A stretch of DNA of 6,222 nt from Proteobacteria bacterium HN_bin10 (GCA_002083515.1 LWDN01000021.1:429-6650); one strand, 5' to 3'. Numbered from the stretch's first letter, positions 1 through 6,222 are shown. A program made the numbers and translations. The notes: generated from the letters alone by a model not told the origin.

Positions 1-944
1 AGAAATACGCGGTGATCGTCAATGAGTTTGGCGAAATCGGCATCGACAACGACCTCATCGTCGACGCTGACGAGGAAGTGTTTGAGATGAACAATGGCTG
101 CGTCTGCTGCACGGTGCGCGGCGACCTGATCCGCATCATCGAAGGCTTGATGAAGCGGAAAGGTCGGTTCGACGCGATCCTGGTCGAAACCACCGGCCTC
201 GCCAAACCGGCGCCGGTGGCGCAGACCTTCTTCGTCGACGCTGACGTGCGCTCGAAGACCAAACTCGACGCCATCGTGACGGTCGTCGACGCCAAGCATG
301 TTGCGGGACAACTTGCTGCCCAAGAGGAGGCCGCCGAGCAGATCGCCTTCGCCGATGTGATTCTGCTGAACAAGACCGACCTCGTCTCCAAGGACGAACT
401 TGCCGGCGCCGAACGCGCCATTCGCCAGATCAACGCCACCGCGCGCATCCATAAGATGCAGCGCGGCGATATCGCGCTGGACAGCATTCTTGGACTTGGC
501 GCCTTTGATCTAGAACGTGTCACCGAGATCGATCCGCACTTTCTGCCCGATCATGACTGCGACGACGCCTGCGCGCATCACGATCACCACGATCACGATC
601 ACGGCGATCACCATCACCATGAGCACGCACATGATCATGTCGCCGCCAGCGGCATCGCCAGCGTGTCGCTCTCCACCGACAAGCTGATCAATCCTGAAAG
701 GCTATTGCCCTGGCTCAACGATCTCACCCAGCAGCGCGGACCCGACATCCTCCGCCTGAAGGGGATTTTCGCATTTCCGGACGAGCCGAAACGCTTCGTC
801 GTGCAGGGCGTGCACATGATCATCGAAGGCGACACCCAACGCGACTGGAAGGACGGCGAAAAGCGCGTATCGCGCCTCGTCTTCATCGGCCGCAACCTCG
901 ATCGCGCCGAGCTTGAAACCGCCTTCGCGGCGTGCGCGGCGTGA
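1..944 (+). CDS. COG0523/CobW-type metallochaperone GTPase, His-rich (5' end outside window)
   Basis: This is a G3E-family GTPase of the COG0523/CobW/YjiA/ZNG1 group, whose members use GTP hydrolysis to deliver metal (usually zinc, sometimes cobalt) to client proteins in the cytoplasm. The frame is open from base 3 (codons for KYAVIVNEFGEIGID), so the GTG at 12 is an internal Val and the true start, with the Walker A loop, lies upstream of the window. Counting from the GTG at 12, the visible motifs are NEFGEIGID (4-12), the CxCC metal site in NNGCVCCTVRGDL (C30, C32, C33), the switch/Walker B ETTGLA (59-64) and the guanine motif NKTD (120-123). A loop at 181-209 has 14 His and 2 Cys in 29 residues. 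It precedes a CobW_C-like domain (about 215-305). The family call is very secure. The metal is inferred: a His-rich loop plus CxCC favours zinc, but no Zur site can be seen because the promoter is outside. The stop overlaps the start of the next gene. Confidence 0.95.
   Translation, partial: KYAVIVNEFGEIGIDNDLIVDADEEVFEMNNGCVCCTVRGDLIRIIEGLMKRKGRFDAILVETTGLAKPAPVAQTFFVDADVRSKTKLDAIVTVVDAKHVAGQLAAQEEAAEQIAFADVILLNKTDLVSKDELAGAERAIRQINATARIHKMQRGDIALDSILGLGAFDLERVTEIDPHFLPDHDCDDACAHHDHHDHDHGDHHHHEHAHDHVAASGIASVSLSTDKLINPERLLPWLNDLTQQRGPDILRLKGIFAFPDEPKRFVVQGVHMIIEGDTQRDWKDGEKRVSRLVFIGRNLDRAELETAFAACAA
576..620 (+). repeat. GATCAC-type short repeat encoding the His/Asp-rich metal loop
   Basis: The hexamer GATCAC occurs at 582-587, 591-596, 597-602 and 606-611, with CAC/CAT codons between, giving alternating His and Asp in the GTPase. 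The repeat is in frame with period 3 or 6, so length changes by multiples of 3 would preserve the protein. Such loops are typical of metal-handling G3E GTPases and vary in length between relatives. Confidence 0.7.
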
Positions 945-1933
945 CAGCGCAAGTCTATGAAAACGGGCGCAGGCTAGCGCTCGGCGCCGGGGCGACCGCG
1001 GTCGAGTGGATCGGCAGCGAGGCTTTGTTCGCGCTCAGCGACGGGGCGGTGGTGGCGTGCGGGCGAGAGAGTGAGCCGCGCCGGATTCAAGCGCATGACG
1101 GCGTTATCCTCAGCGCGGCGCTTCATCCTGACGGCAAACGCATCGTCACCGGCGGCGACGACGGCGTCGTTCGGAGCGTGCGTCCGGATGGAACCGTCTC
1201 CACGCTCGCCGAATTGCACAAATGGGTCGATCATCTGGCCGCCAGTTCTGCATCCGGCGTGATCGTCGCCGGCGCCGGCAAGGACGCGGTCGTGTTCAAA
1301 GGCGACGCAGAATCTCATCGCTTTGCCCATCCCTCGACCATTGGCGGGCTTGCGCTCGACGTCAAAGGGCGGCGCCTCGCGGTCAGTCATTATGGCGGCG
1401 CCACATTGCGTCTCGCGCTCGCGCCAGATGACAAAGGCAACGTGCTGAAGTGGGCGGGCTCGCACTTGGCGATTACCATGTCTCCGGACGCCGATTATGT
1501 CGTCACGGCGATGCAGGAGAACGCCCTGCACGGCTGGCGCCTGCCGGAGAAGACCGATCTGCGCATGGATGGCTACCCGGCCAAGACCAAGAGCTTCTGC
1601 TGGGACAAGCGCGGGCGTTGGCTCGCCACGTCAGGCGCCAACGCCGCTATCGTCTGGCCGTTCGCGGGCAAGCTCGGCCCGCAGGGCAAACCGCCGCTGC
1701 AGCCGGGCGAGCGCCAAGCGCTCGTCACCGCCGTCGCCTTCCACCCGCAGGAAGAGGTGCTGGCCATCGGATACAGCGACGGCGCGGCGATCCTCGTCCG
1801 CTTCGCCGACAACATGGGCATGGAATTGGATGAGCCGGGGGAAGGCGCTGTCACCGCGCTGGCCTGGTCGCCCGACGGCAAGGAGATCGCCATAGGCGAT
1901 GAGGCGGGCCGCGGCGCGATTGTGGGCGTGTGA
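941..1933 (+). CDS. WD40-type beta-propeller protein
   Basis: This is a predicted cytoplasmic beta-propeller of about 330 residues. It has no signal peptide, membrane segment or catalytic domain. Repeating blade units of about 40 residues run through the whole protein. Typical blade cores are HPDGKRIVTGGDDG (about 62-75), HPQEEVLAIGYSDG (about 268-281) and SPDGKEIAIGDEAG (about 310-323). I divide it into about eight blades beginning near residues 13, 50, 93, 131, 173, 212, 257 and 300, though seven with a closing strand is possible. Classical GH and WD dipeptides are mostly missing, so the repeats are degenerate. I chose the GTG at 941 because it forms a GTGA overlap with the stop of the preceding GTPase, typical of translational coupling. 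An in-frame GTG at 932 would add three residues. Neither start has a clear Shine-Dalgarno. Propellers of this kind are protein-protein platforms. Given the neighbour, a role as partner, scaffold or client of the metallochaperone is plausible but only inferred. Confidence 0.85.
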   Translation: MTAQVYENGRRLALGAGATAVEWIGSEALFALSDGAVVACGRESEPRRIQAHDGVILSAALHPDGKRIVTGGDDGVVRSVRPDGTVSTLAELHKWVDHLAASSASGVIVAGAGKDAVVFKGDAESHRFAHPSTIGGLALDVKGRRLAVSHYGGATLRLALAPDDKGNVLKWAGSHLAITMSPDADYVVTAMQENALHGWRLPEKTDLRMDGYPAKTKSFCWDKRGRWLATSGANAAIVWPFAGKLGPQGKPPLQPGERQALVTAVAFHPQEEVLAIGYSDGAAILVRFADNMGMELDEPGEGAVTALAWSPDGKEIAIGDEAGRGAIVGV

Positions 1934-1936
1934 TCA
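1931..1936. other. Abutting convergent stop codons (TGATCA)
   Basis: The plus-strand WD40 gene ends with TGA at 1931-1933 and the minus-strand LysE gene ends with TGA at 1936-1934, with no base between. Together they form the palindrome TGATCA. No hairpin plus T-run terminator is visible around the junction, so transcripts from both sides probably run into the opposite gene or end by Rho. Confidence 0.9.
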
Positions 1937-2563
1937 GCGCGTCTGCCAAGCCAGCCAGATCGCAACGAGTGCAATACATACGGCAAGTCCGCGCCTGATT
2001 GCGTCAGCGCCGTTTCCCTGGGCAAGCAAGGCGCCCGCATGCGCCGCGCCCAAGACGATCGCCGCGTGCACGACCAAGCTTACGGCTAGATGCAAACTTC
2101 CCAGGATCAACGCTTGCACCCAAACGGGCGCGTGCTGCGGATCGATGAATCCCGGCAGCAGCGCCACGTAGAAAACCATCGCCTTGGGATTGAGCAGATT
2201 CGCGATCAGGCCGCGCCAGAATGGCGCGTGATCTGGCGTCTGTGCGTGTCCGGGCGAGGTTTCCGCCGCGCCCCGCCATGCCTCCCAGGCGAGGAAAAGC
2301 AGGTACGCCACGCCGGCCCAGCGCAGGAAGCCATACACAAGCGGCGCCGACGCGATTGCTTCGGCAACGCCAACCACGGCGAGCACCATGTAGAACGCCA
2401 AACCAAGCGTCACGCCAAGCACGGCTTTGAAGCCCGCTGCACGGCCTTCAGAGGCGCTAAGCGCGGCGAGATAACCCATATTCGGGCCCGGCGTCGCTTC
2501 GATCAGCAACACCGCGGCAAGAAACGGCAGCAGCGCCGTCGGTTCGATCGGCAGAGCGTCCAA
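1934..2563 (-). CDS. LysE/RhtB-family amino-acid exporter
   Basis: This is an inner-membrane exporter of the LysE/RhtB superfamily, which expels amino acids (Lys, Arg, Thr, homoserine, Leu and similar) or related small molecules by proton-coupled transport. At 209 residues it has the normal family length. The hallmark N-terminal motif is present (ATPGPNMGYL at 23-32, then GRAAGFKAVLGVTLG at 40-54), as is the central motif NLLNPKAMVFYVALLPGF at 122-139. Hydrophobic segments near 10-32, 45-67, 75-95, 116-138, 146-172 and 190-207 suggest six membrane spans, with a hydrophilic loop at 97-114 that contains three His. The start is TTG at 2563. No ATG or GTG lies before the first membrane span, and an in-frame TAG lies four codons upstream. 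A weak Shine-Dalgarno, AGGG at 2574-2571, sits 7 bases before the TTG and overlaps the stop of the upstream epimerase gene. It is probably the last gene of a valS-epimerase-exporter unit. The substrate cannot be told from sequence. Confidence 0.93.
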   Translation of the reverse strand: MDALPIEPTALLPFLAAVLLIEATPGPNMGYLAALSASEGRAAGFKAVLGVTLGLAFYMVLAVVGVAEAIASAPLVYGFLRWAGVAYLLFLAWEAWRGAAETSPGHAQTPDHAPFWRGLIANLLNPKAMVFYVALLPGFIDPQHAPVWVQALILGSLHLAVSLVVHAAIVLGAAHAGALLAQGNGADAIRRGLAVCIALVAIWLAWQTR

Positions 2564-2570
2564 GCGCAGG

Positions 2571-2574
2571 CCCT
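2571..2574 (-). promoter_or_regulatory. Weak Shine-Dalgarno for the LysE-family gene
   Basis: AGGG read on the minus strand, with 7 bases to the TTG start at 2563. It overlaps the TAG stop of the upstream gene, so ribosomes ending the epimerase could restart here. This supports the TTG as the start. Confidence 0.5.
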
Positions 2575-3535
2575 ACGCGGCTCGCAACGCCCGCAGGCCG
2601 TCTTCCACGGAAACTACCGGCGCATAGCCCAGCTCGCGTCGCGCCTTCGCATCGTTCAGCACCGCGTCGCGCGACATGATCATGGCGCCGAAGCGTGTCA
2701 GCGGCGGCTCGCCCTTGAGGCCGAAGATGCGCCACACGCCTTCTGCGACGCCGCCAATCATATCAGCCGCCCATGTGGGCACGCTCTTGTCAGGCAAAGA
2801 AATGCCCTGGGTCTCCGCGATTGCCGAGATGATCTCCTTCATCGAACGCACGCCGTCGTCGAGCACGAAATATGCCTCGCCCCCGCGACCCTTTGTCAGC
2901 GCCAACTCAATGGCATGCACGAGATTGTCGATATGCGTGCTCGACGTCTGCGCGCGCCCGCCATTGATCCACATCCATTGGCCCGTCTGCGCCATGTGAC
3001 GGATCGTAGGGATGAGCGTCGTGTCGCCCGGCCCCCAGATGAAACGCGGCCGCAGCGCGATGGTTTGGAACTCGGGCGTGTTCGCCTTCTCAACCAGCGC
3101 CTCGGCGCGCGCTTTCGTCCAGGAATAGGGATAGGGCGAATTCGGCGCCCGCGGATAGCTCTCATCGACGCCGCGCAGATGCTGGCCGCGCCACAACACG
3201 CTTTCGGTGCTGATATGGATGAAGCGCCTCGCCCCCGCTTCGCGCGCCGCCTTCAGCATGCGGGCGGTGCCGTCGATATTGAAACGCTTCCAGGCCTGAA
3301 CCGGCCCCCATTGCTCGACAAACGCGGCGCTGTGCAGCACCGCCTCGGCGTCGCCGACGTGGACAGCGGCGACATCCTCCAGATCGCAGCGCACCGGCGT
3401 TGCGCCCAGCGCACGGATCTTCTCGTCGGAATTCTCGGAGCGCGACATGGCGCGCACCTCGTGGCCCTTCGCCGCGAACGCGCGCGCCGCAGCCCCGCCG
3501 ACAAACCCCGAAGCGCCGGTGACGAAGATGCGCAT
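2573..3535 (-). CDS. NAD(P)-dependent epimerase/dehydratase, extended SDR family
   Basis: This is a cytoplasmic oxidoreductase or epimerase of 320 residues with a Rossmann fold, in the NAD-dependent epimerase/dehydratase and 3-beta-hydroxysteroid dehydrogenase-like group. The nucleotide-binding motif TGASGFVG lies at residues 6-13, right at the N-terminus as expected. An acidic residue follows beta-3 (D51), and HSAA at 68-71 matches the cofactor-side strand motif. The catalytic set is visible: Ser/Thr in HISTES (S109/T110), then Y137-x3-K141 in YPYSWTK. LRPRFIWGPGD (161-171) and HIDNLVHAIELA (201-212) are typical of the substrate half. The ATG at 3535 overlaps the valS stop by one base (TGATG) and has a good Shine-Dalgarno. 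The frame stays open upstream inside valS, but only this start gives a normal SDR N-terminus. The gene ends with TAG, 9 bases before the LysE-family start. The substrate (nucleotide sugar, sterol-like or another alcohol) is unknown. Confidence 0.93.
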   Translation of the reverse strand: MRIFVTGASGFVGGAAARAFAAKGHEVRAMSRSENSDEKIRALGATPVRCDLEDVAAVHVGDAEAVLHSAAFVEQWGPVQAWKRFNIDGTARMLKAAREAGARRFIHISTESVLWRGQHLRGVDESYPRAPNSPYPYSWTKARAEALVEKANTPEFQTIALRPRFIWGPGDTTLIPTIRHMAQTGQWMWINGGRAQTSSTHIDNLVHAIELALTKGRGGEAYFVLDDGVRSMKEIISAIAETQGISLPDKSVPTWAADMIGGVAEGVWRIFGLKGEPPLTRFGAMIMSRDAVLNDAKARRELGYAPVVSVEDGLRALRAA

Positions 3536-6222
3536 CAGCTCGTCCCTTTGATCTGATCGAGTGCGTGGCGGAGTTTTGTCGCGGAGGCGGCCGCATCGTC
3601 GCGCCGTTCGCGCAACTCTCCGACCACTTCTTCCGGCGCCTTGGCGATGAAGTCGGCATTGCCGAGCTTCGCATCCATCTTGGCGATCTCGCTGTCGAGC
3701 TTGCCGATGTCCTTGGCCAGCCGTGCAGCTTCCGCTGGCAAGTCCACCACGCCTTCGAGCGGCAACGCCACGGTCGCGCCATCGAGCACGAACGTGACCG
3801 AACCCTTCGGCGCAGCGTCGGCGCTGGTTGAATATTCGAGACGCGCCATCCGATCGATCAGGTCCTGGTAACGCTCCAGCCGTTTCTCCGCCGCCTCGTC
3901 CGCGCCGATCAACAGCAGCGGAATCTTGGCGCCGGCCGGCACGTTGAGCTCGGCCCGGGTCGAGCGCGTCTCTTCGATCAGGCGCACCATCCAATCGATT
4001 TCCGCCTCCGCGCCCGCATCGACCAAGTCGTCGCCCAGCTTCGGCCAGGCTTCGACGATCAGCATGCCTCTACGCTTGGCGCCGAACTCGCCGAGGCGTG
4101 TCCAGAGCTCTTCGGTGATGAACGGCATGAACGGGTGCAGCAGGATCAGGATTTGATCCAAGACCCAGGCGGCGGTGCGGCGGGTCTCCAGCTTCGCGGT
4201 CTCATCCTCGCCATTCAACAGCGGCTTGATGAATTCGAGGTACCAGTCGCAATAGATATTCCAGACGAACTTGTAGAGCGCGCCCGCCGCTTCGTTAAAG
4301 CGCCGCGCCTCCAATTCGCGCGTCACGGCGGCTGCGGCCTTAGCGCTTTCGCCGACGATCCATTTGTTGACCGCCTGTTGCGGCGAGCGCGGATCGTACT
4401 CGTCCCACACCGCGCACTCGTTCATCTGCGCGAAGCGGGCGGCGTTCCAAAGCTTGGTGCCGAAATTGCGATAGCCTTCGATGCGCTGCTCGCTCAATTT
4501 GATGTCGCGCCCCTGCGCCGCCATAGCGGCCAATGTGAAGCGCAGCGCATCGGCGCCGAATTTGTCGATCAGCTCCAAGGGATCCATGGTGTTGCCCTTG
4601 GACTTCGACATCTTCTGGCCCTTGGCGTCGCGGACCAGGGCATGGATGTAAACTTCATCGAACGGCACTTCCTTCATGAAGTGCAGGCCCAGCATCATCA
4701 TCCGCGCAACCCAGAAGAAGATGATGTCGTGCGCGGTGACGAGCGTGGAGGTCGGATAGAATTTCTTCAGCTCCGGCGTCTTCTCCGGCCAGCCGAGCGT
4801 GGAGAACGGCCACAGGCCGGATGAGAACCAGGTGTCGAGAACGTCTTCGTCGCGCCAAAGCTCGACCTCCGTCACCTTCGCCGGCACACCTTCAATGGTG
4901 GCGGGAAAACGCATTCTGTTTGGCCTGTTGTCGTGTCCAATAGTGACCCGGATTCCCGCGCCATAGAATGCGCGGGCCTGAGCGAGGGCCTCGCCTTCAG
5001 TTTCTGCGACGAAGGTCTTCCGATCGAACTCTTCAATTCCGCCGTCTTTTGCAATCGTCGGCCCGTACCACGCCGGAATGCGGTGGCCCCACCAAAGTTG
5101 GCGCGACACGCACCACGGCTCGATGTTGCGCATCCATTGGTAGTAGGTCTTCGTCCACGCTTCCGGCACGAACTTGGTCTTGCCGGTTTCGACCGCAGCG
5201 ATGGCGTTCTTCGCCAGTTCGCCCGCGTTCACATACCATTGGTCGGTCAGCATCGGCTCGATAACGACGCCGGAGCGGTCCCCGAACGGCTGCATGATTT
5301 TCTTGTTCTCGACGCGGTCCAAGAGGCCGATCGCCTCGATGTCCGCCACCACCTGCTTGCGCGCCTCGAAGCGGTCGAGCCCGCGGTACTTCGGCGGCAC
5401 GTGCTCGGCGTCGGCCATGCGGCCTTTGCCGTCCATCAGCACGTAAAGCGGAATGTCGTGGGCGCGCGCGACCTTGTAGTCGTTGAAATCGTGCGCGCCG
5501 GTGATCTTCACCGCGCCGGAGCCGAAATTCGGATCGGGATACTCGTCGGTGATGATCGGAATGTAGCGGTTCGCCAGCGGCAGCAGCACGCGCTTGCCGA
5601 CGATGGGCGCATAGCGGGCGTCGCTCGGATGCACCGCCACCGCGCCGTCGCCCAGCATCGTCTCGGGACGCGTGGTGGCGATGGCGATGTAATCGCGCGT
5701 TTCCCAGTCGGTTGGATTGCCCGCCTCATCGTGCGCGATCGGGAACTGATACGTCTCCCCATTCTCCAGCGGATACTTGAAGTGCCAGAAATGGCCGTTC
5801 ACTTCGCGGTTCTCGACCTCAAGGTCCGAGATCGCGGTCTCGAAGTGCGGATCCCAATTCACCAGGCGCTTGTCTTTGTAGATCAGCCCTTCTTTGTAGA
5901 GCTGCACGAACACTTTCAGCACCGCGGCCGAGAGGCCCTCGTCCATGGTGAAACGCTCGCGCGACCAGTCGCACGAAGCGCCCAGGCGACGCAGCTGATT
6001 CATGATCATCCCGCCGGATTCTTCCTTCCACGCCCACACGCGTTTCAGGAATTCCTCGCGGCCCAAGGAGCGGCGATCCTCGTTGGCGCCCGATTGCGCA
6101 AGCTGGCGCTCCACCACCATTTGCGTGGCGATGCCGGCGTGATCGGTCCCCGGCTGCCAGAGCACGCTCTTGCCGCGCAGGCGCTCGAAGCGAACCAGCA
6201 CGTCCTGCAGCGTGTTGTTGAG
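3535..6222 (-). CDS. valS: Valyl-tRNA synthetase (N-terminus outside window)
   Basis: This class Ia aminoacyl-tRNA synthetase charges tRNA-Val with valine and hydrolyses mischarged Thr-tRNA-Val. The frame is open to the window edge (LNNTLQDVLVRFERLRG), so the GTG at 6201 is internal and only the extreme N-terminus, with the HIGH motif, is missing; 895 codons are present. Counting from 6201, GTDHAGIATQMVVER is at 18-32. The CP1 editing domain includes ATTRPETMLGD (175-185) and GAHDFNDYKV (235-244). The Val-specific catalytic region has NIEPWCVSRQLWWGHRIP (359-376) and DEDVLDTWFSSGLWPFSTLGWP (451-472). The KMSKS loop is at 530-534 (bases 4614-4600), followed by the anticodon-binding helices. 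The C-terminal coiled-coil tRNA arm spans about 815-884 (DLPAEAARLAKDIGKLDSEI and onward). E. coli ValRS, as I recall it, has an insertion shortly after KMSKS that is absent here. A segment at about 419-446 looks inserted instead. Its stop TGA overlaps the ATG of the epimerase gene. Confidence 0.98.
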   Translation of the reverse strand, partial: LNNTLQDVLVRFERLRGKSVLWQPGTDHAGIATQMVVERQLAQSGANEDRRSLGREEFLKRVWAWKEESGGMIMNQLRRLGASCDWSRERFTMDEGLSAAVLKVFVQLYKEGLIYKDKRLVNWDPHFETAISDLEVENREVNGHFWHFKYPLENGETYQFPIAHDEAGNPTDWETRDYIAIATTRPETMLGDGAVAVHPSDARYAPIVGKRVLLPLANRYIPIITDEYPDPNFGSGAVKITGAHDFNDYKVARAHDIPLYVLMDGKGRMADAEHVPPKYRGLDRFEARKQVVADIEAIGLLDRVENKKIMQPFGDRSGVVIEPMLTDQWYVNAGELAKNAIAAVETGKTKFVPEAWTKTYYQWMRNIEPWCVSRQLWWGHRIPAWYGPTIAKDGGIEEFDRKTFVAETEGEALAQARAFYGAGIRVTIGHDNRPNRMRFPATIEGVPAKVTEVELWRDEDVLDTWFSSGLWPFSTLGWPEKTPELKKFYPTSTLVTAHDIIFFWVARMMMLGLHFMKEVPFDEVYIHALVRDAKGQKMSKSKGNTMDPLELIDKFGADALRFTLAAMAAQGRDIKLSEQRIEGYRNFGTKLWNAARFAQMNECAVWDEYDPRSPQQAVNKWIVGESAKAAAAVTRELEARRFNEAAGALYKFVWNIYCDWYLEFIKPLLNGEDETAKLETRRTAAWVLDQILILLHPFMPFITEELWTRLGEFGAKRRGMLIVEAWPKLGDDLVDAGAEAEIDWMVRLIEETRSTRAELNVPAGAKIPLLLIGADEAAEKRLERYQDLIDRMARLEYSTSADAAPKGSVTFVLDGATVALPLEGVVDLPAEAARLAKDIGKLDSEIAKMDAKLGNADFIAKAPEEVVGELRERRDDAAASATKLRHALDQIKGTS
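3543..3549 (-). promoter_or_regulatory. Shine-Dalgarno for the epimerase, inside the valS 3' end
   Basis: AAAGGGA read on the minus strand, with 7 bases to the ATG at 3535. It lies in the codons for the last residues of ValRS (IKGTS) and, with the TGATG overlap, decides the epimerase start and points to coupled translation. Confidence 0.7.
4885..5061 (-). other. Low-GC3 patch in valS with a possible short in-frame insertion
   Basis: By hand count, 25 of 59 codons (residues 381-439 from 6201) end in A or T, so GC3 is about 58 percent. The 60 codons before it have about 83 percent GC3, and the 60 codons from residue 441 on about 88 percent. Codons such as ATT, GGA, ACT, AGG, CCA, AGA, CGT and TTT cluster here. 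The stretch sits between the WWGHRIPAW and DEDVLDTWFSS blocks. Compared with E. coli ValRS from memory, about 27 residues (near 4864-4947) are extra. The reading frame is intact. Confidence 0.6.

Noticed and set aside
12..14. GTG as the start of the GTPase gene
   Set aside because: The frame continues upstream to the window edge with family-typical residues (KYA before VIVNEFGE), and Walker A would be missing if this were the start.
629..640. 12-bp perfect palindrome ACATGATCATGT as an operator
   Set aside because: It lies inside the His-rich coding segment; one or two 12-bp palindromes are expected by chance in 6 kb.
974..1531. 185-codon minus-strand open frame opposite the propeller gene
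   Set aside because: It is a shadow of the WD40 gene, with no recognisable motif and no ribosome site.
2090..3556. 488-codon open frame on the plus strand opposite the epimerase and exporter genes
   Set aside because: It is fully antisense to two well-supported genes that share one frame, so the complementary frame stays open in GC-rich DNA. The protein is rich in Arg/His with no family resemblance.
3536..3994. Upstream extension of the epimerase frame to a start at 3994
   Set aside because: It would overlap about 460 bases of valS. The added sequence is Arg/Gly-rich with no domain, while the ATG at 3535 has a Shine-Dalgarno and places the Rossmann motif at the N-terminus.
4135..4824. 229-codon plus-strand open frame opposite valS
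   Set aside because: It is antisense to conserved ValRS sequence including KMSKS; composition is that of a GC-rich shadow frame.
4955..4976. Inverted repeat CCCGCG with a 10-base loop and CGCGGG, as a hairpin or terminator
   Set aside because: It lies mid-gene in valS, the stem is only 6 bp and there is no T-run; such stems are common by chance in GC-rich DNA.
6199..6201. GTG as the start of valS
   Set aside because: Conserved ValRS residues (LNNTLQD) precede it in frame to the window edge, and the HIGH motif must lie further upstream.
1..6222. Mobile element, CRISPR array, tRNA, riboswitch or defence system
   Set aside because: No transposase, terminal repeats, spaced direct repeats, tRNA-like fold or toxin/nuclease gene was seen; nearly every base is in one of five ordinary genes.

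Overview
The window is GC-rich DNA (roughly low-sixties percent G+C by eye) that is coding almost from end to end. It looks like the chromosome of an alphaproteobacterium. Caulobacterales or Hyphomonadaceae relatives are my best guess, from the protein flavour, codon use and gene density, but the sequence alone does not prove it. There are five protein genes, two of them cut by the window edges. I see no RNA gene, insertion sequence, phage gene, CRISPR array or intergenic gap above 10 bases, so there is no room for a separate promoter or intergenic terminator inside the window.

Left part, plus strand (1-1933): the 3' portion of a COG0523/CobW-type metallochaperone GTPase with the CxCC metal motif and a strongly histidine-rich loop. 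It is followed, with a 4-base GTGA stop/start overlap, by a cytoplasmic WD40-type beta-propeller protein. The two look co-translated, and the propeller could be a partner or client of the metallochaperone (inference).

Right part, minus strand (6222 down to 1934): valS (valyl-tRNA synthetase, lacking only its extreme N-terminus, including the HIGH motif), then an NAD(P)-dependent epimerase/dehydratase of the extended SDR family (1-base TGATG overlap), then a LysE/RhtB-type amino-acid exporter (9-base gap, TTG start). This is a tight, probably single transcription unit led by or passing through valS. A housekeeping gene seems to drive two accessory metabolic/export genes.

The two units converge with no spacer: the WD40 stop TGA (1931-1933) abuts the LysE stop read on the other strand (1936-1934), making TGATCA. 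No dramatic new system is visible. The points most worth a second look are (i) a patch in valS (about 4885-5061) with clearly lower third-position GC, which includes a segment of roughly 27 residues that I do not find in E. coli ValRS as I remember it; (ii) the metallochaperone-propeller pair; and (iii) the unusual junctions, namely tail-to-tail stops with no gap, and an SDR/LysE pair in one frame separated by a single TAG.
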